A stretch of 64,000 nt of DNA from Arsenophonus nilaparvatae (GTDB taxonomy: Bacteria > Pseudomonadota > Gammaproteobacteria > Enterobacterales > Enterobacteriaceae), in NCBI RefSeq assembly GCF_000757905.1, contig NZ_JRLH01000005.1, one strand, 5' to 3'. Each line of letters starts with the position of its first letter. Positions within the stretch are counted from its first letter, which is position 1. Positions 8,416 to 17,478 of this stretch are shown piece by piece. The notes beneath the pieces were generated by a model that worked only from the letters and a program-made list of their open reading frames with translations, searched no databases and was not told the DNA's origin. The translations under genes were made by a program, and so were the position numbers.

Positions 8416-10146
8416 ATGAAAATACAGCTTCGTCGCCGACCGAAAGCAGATGATAGCCACCTTCCTGCTCATTTGTCTCCGGTATTACGCCGTTTGTACG
8501 CTATGAGAGGTGTGTTATCAGAAAATGAGTTAGAAACAGGTGCAAAAGGATTGCTTAATTACCAATCACTTAATGGTATTGAAACAGCGGTTCAGTTATT
8601 AATCACTGCTCTGAATGAACATTGGCGAATTATAGTGGTCGGTGATTTCGACGCCGATGGTGCAACCAGTACGGCATTGACACTGCGAGCGCTGGGCGCG
8701 ATGGGATATCGTCATTTTGATTATTTGGTTCCTAACCGATTTGAAGATGGCTATGGGCTTAGCCCGCAGGTTGTTGATCAAGTAATTAAAAGAAAAGCGC
8801 AACTTATTATTACCGTTGATAATGGTATATCTTCCTATGAAGGCGTTGCAGTTGCTCAACGACACGGTATAAAAGTGATTATTACCGACCACCATTTACC
8901 AGGAGAAACCCTGCCTTGTGCAGAAGCAATCATTAATCCTAATTTAGCTGATTGTCATTTTCCATCAAAAGCATTAGCGGGGGTTGGTGTCAGTTTTTAT
9001 TTGATGTCAGCATTACGTGCTGCATTGCGCCAGACTGATTGGTTTGAGCAACAAGCACGTAAGATGCCTAATCTGGCTGAATTATTAGATTTGGTTGCAT
9101 TAGGTACGGTGGCTGATGTTGTTCCCTTGGATAGTAATAATCGTATTTTAGTCTATCAAGGTTTAAACCGTATTCGGGCGGGACGAAGCTGTGTCGGGAT
9201 CAAAGCCTTGATTGAAGTTTCCAAACGTGATGTTAGTCGTCTGGTTGCTAATGATTTAGGTTTCTCAGTTGGGCCACGGCTTAATGCAGCGGGAAGATTA
9301 GATGATATGTCAATCGGTGTAGAACTGTTATTGACTGATGATATCGTTCACGCTAGAAAATTGGCTAATGAATTAGATAGTTTAAATCGTACCCGCCGCG
9401 AAATTGAACAGGATATGCAGCAAGAGGCTTGGCAGATTTTTGAGCAAATAGAAGAAAAACGTCATCAAATACCCAATGGTCTTGCGCTTTATCATCCTGA
9501 ATGGCATCAGGGAGTAGTAGGAATATTGGCTTCTCGGATCAAAGAACGATTTCATCGTCCGGTTATTGCTTTCGCGCCGGCTGGTGAAGGGATTTTAAAG
9601 GGGTCAGGGCGTTCCATCTATGGTTTGCATTTACGGGATGCTCTTGAACGCTTAGATACGCTTAATCCGGGATTAATTTTAAAGTTTGGAGGCCATGCTA
9701 TGGCGGCAGGATTAACGCTGGAGGAGCAGAAGTTTACTCAGTTTCAAGAGAACTTTGCTAATCTGATGGCAGAACTACTGGATAACGATATGCTTGAAGG
9801 GGTTATTTGGAGTGATGGTGAACTAAATAATGAAGAGTTGTCATTGGATATTGCTGAACTAATTAGAAATGGCGGGCCATGGGGCCAGGCTTTTCCTGAG
9901 CCAATTTTTGATGGCAAATTTCGCCTATTGCAACAACGTCTTGTCGGTGATTGTCATCTAAAAGTGATGTTAGAACCACTGGCTGGTGGTCCGATGATAG
10001 ATGGCATCGCCTTTAATATTGATACCGCTTATTGGCCTGACAATAGTATTAAAATGGTCGAATTGGCTTATAAACTAGATGTGAATGAGTATCGTGGTAA
10101 TCGTAACATCCAGTTACTCATTCAGCATTTATGGCCTTGCGAATAG
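8416..10146 (+). CDS. recJ: Single-stranded-DNA exonuclease RecJ
   Basis: 5'-3' single-strand exonuclease of the DHH family used in RecF recombination, mismatch repair and base-excision repair. The metal-binding motifs are present: DFDADGATST at 77-86, DNGIS near 135, TDHH at 157-160 and DVVPL. The DHHA1 motif GGHAMAAGL lies near residue 424 and an OB-fold C-terminal region follows. Length (576 aa) matches E. coli RecJ. Confidence 0.96.
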   Translation: MKIQLRRRPKADDSHLPAHLSPVLRRLYAMRGVLSENELETGAKGLLNYQSLNGIETAVQLLITALNEHWRIIVVGDFDADGATSTALTLRALGAMGYRHFDYLVPNRFEDGYGLSPQVVDQVIKRKAQLIITVDNGISSYEGVAVAQRHGIKVIITDHHLPGETLPCAEAIINPNLADCHFPSKALAGVGVSFYLMSALRAALRQTDWFEQQARKMPNLAELLDLVALGTVADVVPLDSNNRILVYQGLNRIRAGRSCVGIKALIEVSKRDVSRLVANDLGFSVGPRLNAAGRLDDMSIGVELLLTDDIVHARKLANELDSLNRTRREIEQDMQQEAWQIFEQIEEKRHQIPNGLALYHPEWHQGVVGILASRIKERFHRPVIAFAPAGEGILKGSGRSIYGLHLRDALERLDTLNPGLILKFGGHAMAAGLTLEEQKFTQFQENFANLMAELLDNDMLEGVIWSDGELNNEELSLDIAELIRNGGPWGQAFPEPIFDGKFRLLQQRLVGDCHLKVMLEPLAGGPMIDGIAFNIDTAYWPDNSIKMVELAYKLDVNEYRGNRNIQLLIQHLWPCE

Positions 10147-10421
10147 TATTTAGCCTATTTTGACCATCAACAGTGGTAGGTATAGTTATGATTTCCCTTA
10201 TTATAATCACTATTTTTCTGCCACTAATTGCAACTAGTTAGATTTAAAGCATTATTCTTATAGTGGCATTTACTGACTAAAAGCGGCTATTTGGTTGGTA
10301 AAATGAGTTATCATGAAGCATATTGACTGAAAAACTATAATCCAGCAATCAGATCCGCTACAATAGGCGGTTTATATTTTTATGACTTTTAATGAAAATA
10401 ACATAAATAAGATATAAGGGT

Positions 10422-11520
10422 ATGTTTGAAATTAATCCAATAAAAAATCAAATTCAGGATCTGTCTGAGCGGACGAAGATCTTGAGGGGGTATCTTTGAC
10501 TATGATGCCAAGAAAGAACGTTTGGAAGAAGTAAATGCAGAACTTGAGCAGCCTGATGTGTGGAACGAACCAGAGCGAGCCCAAGCATTGGGTAAGGAGC
10601 GTTCTTCTCTTGAAGCAATAGTAGAAACTATTGATGCCTTGATACAAGGTTTAGACGATGTATCTGGTTTGCTCGATTTGGCAATTAAAGCTGATGATGA
10701 AGAAACTTTTCATGAGGCGGTCGCGGAGTTAACGCAGCTGGAAGGAAAACTGGGACAATTAGAGTTTCGTCGTATGTTTTCAGGGCAGTATGACAGTGCT
10801 AATTGTTATCTTGATTTACAGGCAGGCTCAGGGGGAACTGAGGCGCAAGATTGGGCTAGCATGTTGATGCGCATGTATCTTCGTTGGGCAGAGTCAAAAG
10901 GTTTTAAAACAGAAATTATTGAAGCGTCAGATGGTGATGTTGCAGGCTTAAAATCTGCCACGATAAAGATTATTGGTGAGTATGCTTTTGGTTGGTTACG
11001 GACTGAAACCGGTGTTCATCGATTAGTGCGTAAAAGTCCTTTTGATTCTGGTGGTCGCCGCCATACCTCATTTAGCTCAGCGTTTATTTATCCTGAAGTA
11101 GATGATGATATAGATATTGAAATCAATCCGGCGGATTTACGCATTGATGTTTATCGGGCGTCAGGGGCTGGAGGCCAACATGTTAATAAAACAGAGTCAG
11201 CGGTACGGATAACCCATATTCCAACTGGCATTGTTACCCAATGTCAGAATGACCGTTCTCAACATAAGAATAAAGATCAGGCATTGAAGCAACTAAAAGC
11301 AAAATTATATGAACTAGAGATGCAAAAGAAAAATGCCGATAAACAAGCATTAGAAGAAAATAAATCTGATATTGGCTGGGGTAGCCAAATTCGTTCTTAT
11401 GTGCTGGATGATTCTCGAATTAAAGATCTACGAACCGGTGTTGAAAATCGCAATACCCAAGCTGTGCTGGATGGTGATCTGGACAAATTCATTGAAGCAA
11501 GCTTAAAAGCTGGCCTATGA
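10422..11520 (+). CDS. prfB: Peptide chain release factor 2, with programmed +1 frameshift
   Basis: RF2 recognises UGA and UAA stop codons. Translation starts at the ATG at 10422, runs 25 codons to an in-frame TGA at 10497-10499, then shifts +1 and continues to 11520, giving 365 aa as in E. coli. The stop-codon recognition motif SPF (KSPFDSGG) and the catalytic GGQ (SGAGGQHVN) are present. The residue four before the GGQ is alanine within RASGAGGQ, the form found in most bacteria, unlike the threonine of E. coli K-12. lysS follows after nine bases. Confidence 0.97.
10485..10500 (+). promoter_or_regulatory. RF2 autoregulatory frameshift site
   Basis: An internal Shine-Dalgarno-like run AGGGGG (10485-10490) lies just upstream of the slippery codon and stop CTT TGA C (10494-10500). 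When RF2 is scarce the ribosome pauses at TGA and slips +1 from CTT to TTT, so RF2 controls its own synthesis. The site is canonical in order and spacing. Confidence 0.95.
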
Positions 11521-11529
11521 GGAAAAAAG

Positions 11530-13044
11530 ATGTCTCAACAACAACAGGGTACTGAGCGGTCCCTTGATTTAAATAATGAATTAAAAACTCGGCGTGAAAA
11601 ACTGGCCGGATTGCGTGGTAATGGCATTGCTTTTCCTAATGATTTTCGCCGTGAGTATTTATCTGGCGATTTGCATGGTAAATATGATGAGAACCATGCG
11701 GAAGAACTTACTGCACTGAATATTGACGTCTCTGTTGCCGGCCGAATGATCACACGCCGTATCATGGGTAAAGCCTCTTTTGCGACTTTACAAGATATGG
11801 GCGGTCGGATTCAGATTTATGTTTCTCGCGATGACTTACCAGAAGGTATTTATAACGAACAGTTTAAGAAATGGGATCTGGGCGATATTCTTGGTGTTAA
11901 GGGTAAATTATTTAAGACCCAAACAGGTGAGTTAACCATCCATGCGCATGAAGTCTATTTATTAACCAAAGCATTACGACCTCTGCCAGATAAATTCCAT
12001 GGGCTGGCAGATCAGGAAACGCGTTATCGCCAACGTTACCTCGATCTTATTGCTAATGAACAATCACGCCAGACTTTTATTACGCGTTCACGTGTGTTGT
12101 CGGCTTTACGTAACTTCATGGTTAGTAAAGATTTCATGGAAGTCGAAACACCCATGATGCAGGTTATACCGGGTGGTGCAGCGGCACGTCCATTTATTAC
12201 TCATCATAATGCGTTAGATATTGATATGTATCTGCGTATTGCGCCAGAACTTTATTTGAAACGTTTAGTTGTTGGCGGATTCGAGCGAGTTTTTGAAATT
12301 AATCGTAATTTTCGTAATGAAGGCATTTCGCCGCGGCATAATCCAGAGTTTACCATGATGGAACTGTATATGGCTTATGCTGATTATAAAGATCTTATTG
12401 TGTTAACCGAAGAGTTATTTAAAACGGTAACGCAAGAAGTATTAGGCACAACCCAGGTAACATATGGTGAGCATTCATTTGATTTCGGGCAGTCTTTTAG
12501 CAAAATGACGATGAAAGAAGCGATAGTCAAATATCGGGCCGAAACTGATCCGGCTGATTTGGATGATCTGGCTAAAGCGACAATCATCGCAAAATCACTC
12601 AATATAGAGGTAGAAAAAGGCTGGGGATTAGGCCGTCTGCAGTGTGAGATTTTTGAGGCAGTGGCGGAAAGCCATTTGATCCAACCGACATTTATTACTG
12701 AATATCCGGCAGAAGTTTCTCCGTTGGCTCGTCGTAATGATAATAATCCATTTATTACCGATCGATTTGAATTCTTTATTGGTGGTCGTGAAATTGGTAA
12801 TGGTTTTTCTGAGCTAAATGATGCAGAAGATCAAGCTGAACGCTTTGCTGAGCAGGTTCGTCAGAAAGATGAGGGTGATGATGAAGCCATGTTTTATGAT
12901 GAGGATTATATCACTGCACTGGAGCATGGATTGCCACCAACGGCTGGCTTAGGTATTGGTATTGATCGGATGATCATGCTATTAACCAATAGTCATACAA
13001 TTCGTGATGTCATTCTGTTTCCAGCATTACGGCCTGGTAAATAG
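11530..13044 (+). CDS. lysS: Lysyl-tRNA synthetase, class II
   Basis: Charges tRNA-Lys with lysine. An N-terminal OB-fold anticodon-binding domain (about residues 60-150) is followed by the class II catalytic core. Motif 2 contains FRNEGISPRHNPEFTMME and motif 3 contains GLGIGIDRMIML near the C-terminus. Length is 504 aa, as in E. coli LysS. It follows prfB with a nine-base gap, the standard prfB-lysS operon. Confidence 0.97.
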   Translation: MSQQQQGTERSLDLNNELKTRREKLAGLRGNGIAFPNDFRREYLSGDLHGKYDENHAEELTALNIDVSVAGRMITRRIMGKASFATLQDMGGRIQIYVSRDDLPEGIYNEQFKKWDLGDILGVKGKLFKTQTGELTIHAHEVYLLTKALRPLPDKFHGLADQETRYRQRYLDLIANEQSRQTFITRSRVLSALRNFMVSKDFMEVETPMMQVIPGGAAARPFITHHNALDIDMYLRIAPELYLKRLVVGGFERVFEINRNFRNEGISPRHNPEFTMMELYMAYADYKDLIVLTEELFKTVTQEVLGTTQVTYGEHSFDFGQSFSKMTMKEAIVKYRAETDPADLDDLAKATIIAKSLNIEVEKGWGLGRLQCEIFEAVAESHLIQPTFITEYPAEVSPLARRNDNNPFITDRFEFFIGGREIGNGFSELNDAEDQAERFAEQVRQKDEGDDEAMFYDEDYITALEHGLPPTAGLGIGIDRMIMLLTNSHTIRDVILFPALRPGK

Positions 13045-13063
13045 TTTAGCAAATTGGATAAAT

Positions 13064-13096
13064 AGTGCCTGGCTGAAGCCAGGCACTGCTATTTTT
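13064..13096 (+). terminator. Terminator of the prfB-lysS operon
   Basis: A ten-base stem (AGTGCCTGGC with its complement, loop TGAA, 13064-13087) is followed by a T-rich stretch to 13096. It sits 20 bases after the lysS stop. Confidence 0.8.
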
Positions 13097-13165
13097 TGTT
13101 CGATCTATTATTTGTCGCCAATATAGTATTTAACGCTTGCCTGCTTATTGAAATAGCTTGCCTCA

Positions 13166-13825
13166 TTAGGGTTGTTTGTCGTCAGTATAATATTTAACGC
13201 CGATGCGGATGATCTCCCGTCCTTGTGTGCGCCGATGTTTATTGGTATCACGCAGAGAATAGATACAACCGCAGTATTCTTGTTGGTAAAATTGTTCGCG
13301 CTTACTAATTTCCACCATTCTTGCGGAACCACCTTGTTTACGCCAGTTATAGTCCCAATAAGTTAGGCCATCGTAATGGCTGGCGGCACGCTTACCGCAA
13401 TCATTGATCTGTTGCATATTCTTCCAGCGAGAAATACCTAATGAACTGGAGATAATGCTAAAATCATGCTCGGCAGCATAAAGAGCGGTACGCTCAAATC
13501 GCATATCAAAACACATAGTACAACGAATTCCACGCTCAGGTTCTTGCTCCATCCCCTTGGCACGTGCAAACCAGTTATCACTATCATAATCAGCATCAAC
13601 AAACGGCACATTATGCTGCTCGGCAAAACGAATATTTTCGTTTTTGCGGATCTCATATTCTCGTTGTGGGTGAATATTTGGATTATAGAAAAAAATAGTA
13701 TAATCAATACCTGAAGCACTTAGTGCTTCCATTACTTCACCTGAGCAAGGAGCGCAACAAGAATGCAGTAATAATTTATTTGCGCCATTAGGCAGCGTTA
13801 GTTTAGGACGGGTAAATTTATCCAT
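13166..13825 (-). CDS. queH: Epoxyqueuosine reductase QueH
   Basis: Catalyses the last step of queuosine synthesis, reduction of epoxyqueuosine in tRNA. It is the metal-cluster QueH family (DUF208), not the cobalamin-dependent QueG. The family cysteines are seen in HSCCAPCSG near residues 22-30, in CTMCFDMR and in YCGCIYS. The C-terminal half contains SSSLGISRWKN, also typical. Length is 219 aa. It is a single gene, convergent with lysS. Confidence 0.88.
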   Translation of the reverse strand: MDKFTRPKLTLPNGANKLLLHSCCAPCSGEVMEALSASGIDYTIFFYNPNIHPQREYEIRKNENIRFAEQHNVPFVDADYDSDNWFARAKGMEQEPERGIRCTMCFDMRFERTALYAAEHDFSIISSSLGISRWKNMQQINDCGKRAASHYDGLTYWDYNWRKQGGSARMVEISKREQFYQQEYCGCIYSLRDTNKHRRTQGREIIRIGVKYYTDDKQP

Positions 13826-14541
13826 GGTTGCAAATTTTTATAGTAATCGATAATAGGGCTAATAATAACAGCAAGCGAGAGATATATAATAGTCTTTTTA
13901 TTTTTTGGGTCAAATTTGTTTGCGATGGACGCCGAGAAGGTTTATTGCCGCTTATAATCGATAAAAACACCCACTATATTTTACTTAAAGTAATTTTACA
14001 TCGATTTAGATTGATATAAAAATTTATTTTATTAGATATTAATATAATATTGGATAATTTTTCATTGTGGTATTAACTAATATAAATAGTTAGTTAAAGT
14101 AAAACTTTTTTATATCAAATATTGCAATAAGATAATATTTCAACCAATAAAAGATATAGCAGAAAATATGATAAATAAAATTTAGCAACTGTTATTTAGT
14201 ATAAAAACTCCTACTAAACAACAGTGTTAGCTAGTCGTAAATAAATAGAGAAATTTTATGAAGAAATTGAATGTTATAAATTAAATTTTAAACTGGAGAA
14301 AATATTGAAGCATTTGTTAAATATTTCAATAATAGAATTTTTGGTTAAGAAATTCACCTTTTATCTGTTTTTATATCACTAAATGATGCTTTAATTGCTT
14401 ACTGTTAGTCATATAAACCAACAACTGCCAACCAGTTCACACTTTCTTGATATGGTTTTTGCTGTAATAAGCCATGTTACATGCTTTAGGACTTGATTTT
14501 TGCAAAATAAAATAATTAAGCAGTCAATAGGAGTTTATTGC
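13826..14541. other. AT-rich intergenic stretch upstream of the GH-D gene
   Basis: About 700 bases with no convincing coding frame, RNA or repeat. A 63-codon frame at 13828-14019 has no ribosome site and random composition. The stretch should include the promoters of queH (minus) and the glycosidase gene (plus). Confidence 0.45.
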
Positions 14542-16455
14542 ATGAGAGCATTGAGTGTTATTATATTGAGTATATTTATGTCATTATGTTTAGTAAAATC
14601 CTTACAGGCAAAAGAGTATCAACTGACGGGTAAAAATATAAACATTCTATTATCCGATAATAAGAAAGGTATATTACTTTGGTTTAAAAATAACAGAAAT
14701 AATGATGCAATTAAAACTGATAATTTATTTGAAATTAATTTTAATTCAGGAAAAAAATTAGCGGAAAAAGATTTTAACCTGCAAGATATTAAGCAGGATA
14801 AAAATACCATCACAATAAATTATATTAGAGACACTATCAAAGTCACCACGATATTGTCTTTATGTGACCGGGCTAATTTTGGCCGTTATGAAATCCAAAT
14901 CAGCGCTGAAAATAATCCCCTAAACATGAGTATGGTGTCATTAATGCCTTTTAAGACGCAGGCGCCTTTTGTTTATGGTTCGGTTGTCAGTTCTCCAATT
15001 ATTAGTGATTCATTTTTTGTCATTCCAGAAAATCCGTTAACCAATACGATAGCTTATGAAGGCGGAGTAACACAAAAAATAGCCCAGGCCATTCCTTTAC
15101 AGCCAGGCCATACACTTAGTTACAAAACTTATATTGGCATTTATGCAGCTGGCCAATTACGGCGTAATGTCAATCAGTTTTTAAATTTTGTTCGTGCTCG
15201 TCCTTATCATCCTTATTTACACTATAATTCTTGGCTTGATATTGGTTTTTTTAATCCCTATACCGAAAAGCAAGCATTATTACGTATTAAACAGTATGGC
15301 GAACAGTTGGTCAAAAAACGTGGTGTCAAATTAAATGGCTATTTATTTGATGATGGTTGGGATAATTTAACCGGTAACTGGGGATTTGGTGCTAATTTCC
15401 CCAATGAGTTTAATAAATTAAAAATTGCAGCTGAAAAATATCATGCGGCATTAGGTATTTGGTTATCACCCTGGGGAGGATATAATAAACCACGTGATAT
15501 TCGCGTTTCCCATGCGGTAGAATTTGGTTATGAAATAATGGATGGTAAATTGGCCCTATCAGGTGCCAATTATTATGCCAATTTTCATCAACGTATTTTA
15601 CAGTTAATCAAACAACAAAATATTACTATGTTTAAATTGGATGGTACCGGCAATGCCGATAAGGTGATTGCTGGTAGCCGCTTTACTAGTGACTTTGATG
15701 CGGCAATTCATATGATCAGTGATATGCGAAAAGCAAATAATAATCTTTATATTAACCTGACCACTGGTACTCAAGCGACCCCATCCTGGCTTTTTTACGC
15801 TGATTCGATTTGGCGTGGGGGTGATGATGTTAACTATTATGGCCCGGGCACTAAAGTACAACAATGGCTTACTTATCGCGATGCGGAATCTTATCGTTCA
15901 ATTGTTATGAAAGGACCCTTATTTCCGCTTAATTCGTTGATGCTGCATGGTATTATTTATGCTAAACAAGCCAAATACCTTGCTAGCCAATCAGAGCGGG
16001 ACTTTGCTGATCAAGTGTGGAGTTATTTTGCTACCGGCACTCAGCTACAAGAAATGTATATTACGCCTGAGCTGTTAAGCGATAATAATTGGCAGGTATT
16101 AGCCAGTGCGGCAAATTGGGCGTATGAAAATCAAGCTATTTTATTTGATAGTCATTGGATAGGTAGTGATCCAACCAAATTAGCGATCTATGGTTGGGCT
16201 GCCTGGGGTAGCAATAAATCGATTATCAGTTTAAGAAATCCATCGGATAAACCCCAGGTTTATTATTTGGATTTACAGCGTGATTTAGAATTACCCGCTG
16301 GCACGCCACAAAGTTATCAAGTTAGCCTGAATTATATTAGTCAAGCGGGTAGTAAGAAACCGGCTACCATTAATCAATCGGCATTAGTGACGTTATCGCC
16401 TTTTGAAACCGTGGTTATGTCATTAGTGCCTGATAGTGGCAAACAGAATCGATAA
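14542..16455 (+). CDS. Exported clan GH-D (alpha-galactosidase-like) glycoside hydrolase
   Basis: A 637-residue protein with a clear signal peptide (MRALSVIILSIF, likely cleaved after LQA at residue 23). The ATG at 14542 is preferred over a TTG at 14500 because AGGAG lies eight bases before it and the signal peptide then begins at residue 1. Residues 24-220 form a beta-rich N-terminal region. The barrel holds YLFDDGWD at 267-274, FKLDG at 364-368 (KxD, candidate nucleophile Asp367) and WRGGDD at 424-429 (candidate acid/base Asp), the arrangement of GH27/GH36 enzymes. The substrate is probably an alpha-linked galactose or N-acetylgalactosamine, by inference only. The downstream Aga cluster makes GalNAc attractive. 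Confidence 0.75.
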   Translation: MRALSVIILSIFMSLCLVKSLQAKEYQLTGKNINILLSDNKKGILLWFKNNRNNDAIKTDNLFEINFNSGKKLAEKDFNLQDIKQDKNTITINYIRDTIKVTTILSLCDRANFGRYEIQISAENNPLNMSMVSLMPFKTQAPFVYGSVVSSPIISDSFFVIPENPLTNTIAYEGGVTQKIAQAIPLQPGHTLSYKTYIGIYAAGQLRRNVNQFLNFVRARPYHPYLHYNSWLDIGFFNPYTEKQALLRIKQYGEQLVKKRGVKLNGYLFDDGWDNLTGNWGFGANFPNEFNKLKIAAEKYHAALGIWLSPWGGYNKPRDIRVSHAVEFGYEIMDGKLALSGANYYANFHQRILQLIKQQNITMFKLDGTGNADKVIAGSRFTSDFDAAIHMISDMRKANNNLYINLTTGTQATPSWLFYADSIWRGGDDVNYYGPGTKVQQWLTYRDAESYRSIVMKGPLFPLNSLMLHGIIYAKQAKYLASQSERDFADQVWSYFATGTQLQEMYITPELLSDNNWQVLASAANWAYENQAILFDSHWIGSDPTKLAIYGWAAWGSNKSIISLRNPSDKPQVYYLDLQRDLELPAGTPQSYQVSLNYISQAGSKKPATINQSALVTLSPFETVVMSLVPDSGKQNR

Positions 16456-16519
16456 AATAGTGACTAAGATTTTCGCTTAAAATAGAATAAGCCAGTTAAT
16501 TAGTCTTGAGATATAAATA

Positions 16520-16545
16520 CCTCCTTGCCACTGTTGGCATGGAGG
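16520..16545. terminator. Hairpin between the GH-D gene and the small exported protein gene
   Basis: Inverted repeat CCTCCTTGCC / GGCATGGAGG with one mismatch and a six-base loop, between two convergent genes. No strong T run follows, so terminator function is likely but not certain. Confidence 0.45.
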
Positions 16546-16569
16546 AAATTAAAGCTTTATTGCTCAAAT

Positions 16570-16839
16570 TTAATTTTGGAGTGTACATTCTTTGATATTA
16601 ACAAAAGCATTGGGGCCATCAACTTTATATTGCTTTTCGGCTTGACTTTCAGCATCTGCTTTACTAGATGCGGTGAAAATATAATCCCATAGTCCTCGAT
16701 CATTATCATCACCATGGTTACCTTTGCAATAATATTGCTGTTTTCCTTCTGTTCCTGCAATTGCAGTTGATGAAAAGGTTGTGACCATGGCAGAAGTTAT
16801 TGATAGTATTAATAACCCACGTTTTATAGCAAGATTTAT
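16570..16839 (-). CDS. Small exported protein, two cysteines, unusual start
   Basis: I do not recognise the family. An internal ATG at 16788 would cut the signal sequence, but the open frame extends upstream and encodes KRGLLILSITSAM followed by VTTFSSTAIA, a good signal peptide ending at AIA before GTEGKQ. A strong ribosome site AAGGAG (16846-16851) lies six bases before an in-frame ATA at 16839-16837, and there is no ATG, GTG or TTG near it. So translation either starts at ATA or the normal start has mutated. The mature part is about 60 residues with Cys in YYCKG and KECTL, able to form one disulfide. It is convergent with the exported glycosidase gene. Confidence 0.55.
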   Translation of the reverse strand: MNLAIKRGLLILSITSAMVTTFSSTAIAGTEGKQQYYCKGNHGDDNDRGLWDYIFTASSKADAESQAEKQYKVDGPNAFVNIKECTLQN

Positions 16840-16851
16840 ATTAAGCTCCTT

Positions 16852-17478
16852 AATATAATATTTACTGATTTATTTATGGATCGATCGATAGTACAAACAC
16901 TAGCCACATAAAGGTAATTCATTTGTTAATATTTTGTCAAATTATATTTATTTATTAAATAAAAGCGGTTAAAGTGTAAAATAATTGCATTTAATAAGAG
17001 TGGGAAATATTGCTATTCAATTTTCAGGTGCTACTTTATCTATTGGTTTTTTATTTTATCCATTGTATCAACTTTCTGAATATCAAATAGCAGAATTAAA
17101 GTCTATTATAATATGATGATAATTTAGTCTGAAATTAATAAATTATTTCTATGTTCAATATTAAGTTATAAAAATAGATAAATATTTATTTTTATCCTTA
17201 TCAATAATAGGGTATTAAGAATCAGTTAATTTTACTATTTTTTTTGATTAATAATAAAGATAAAAATTATTATTGATAACAGATTAACCATAATTACTAT
17301 ATTATTGATTATCAGTCAGTAGCTAAATGTTAAAAATTAATGGCTTATATGTTGTTATTATTAATAGTAGATGGTGTAATATAAATTAAGATTTTAATTA
17401 ATCTTAATATTTAAAATTAAATAAGTCCGCATGATATGGATATAGTGAAAAGTAGTAAATCTAGAGGAGCTGGCGTTG
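16852..17478. other. AT-rich intergenic stretch with a possible gene remnant
   Basis: About 625 bases, mostly AT-rich and non-coding. The only structured piece is the short possible transporter remnant at 17000-17116, listed separately. The ribosome site AGAGGAG of the next gene lies at 17463-17469. Confidence 0.4.
17000..17116 (+). pseudogene. Possible C-terminal remnant of a sugar symporter gene
   Basis: A 38-codon open piece ending in FLFYPLYQLSEYQIAELKSI resembles the end of GPH-family sodium/sugar symporters (MelB, UidB, YicJ type), which finish with a hydrophobic helix, a Tyr-Pro-Leu turn and an AEIK-like helix. An in-frame stop lies directly upstream and there is no ribosome site. If correct it is the last trace of a transporter once next to the glycosidase. 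Short and AT-rich, so chance resemblance is possible. Confidence 0.3.

Noticed and set aside
13828..14019. 63-codon plus-strand frame after queH
   Set aside because: No ribosome site and low-complexity composition; lies in the promoter region of queH.
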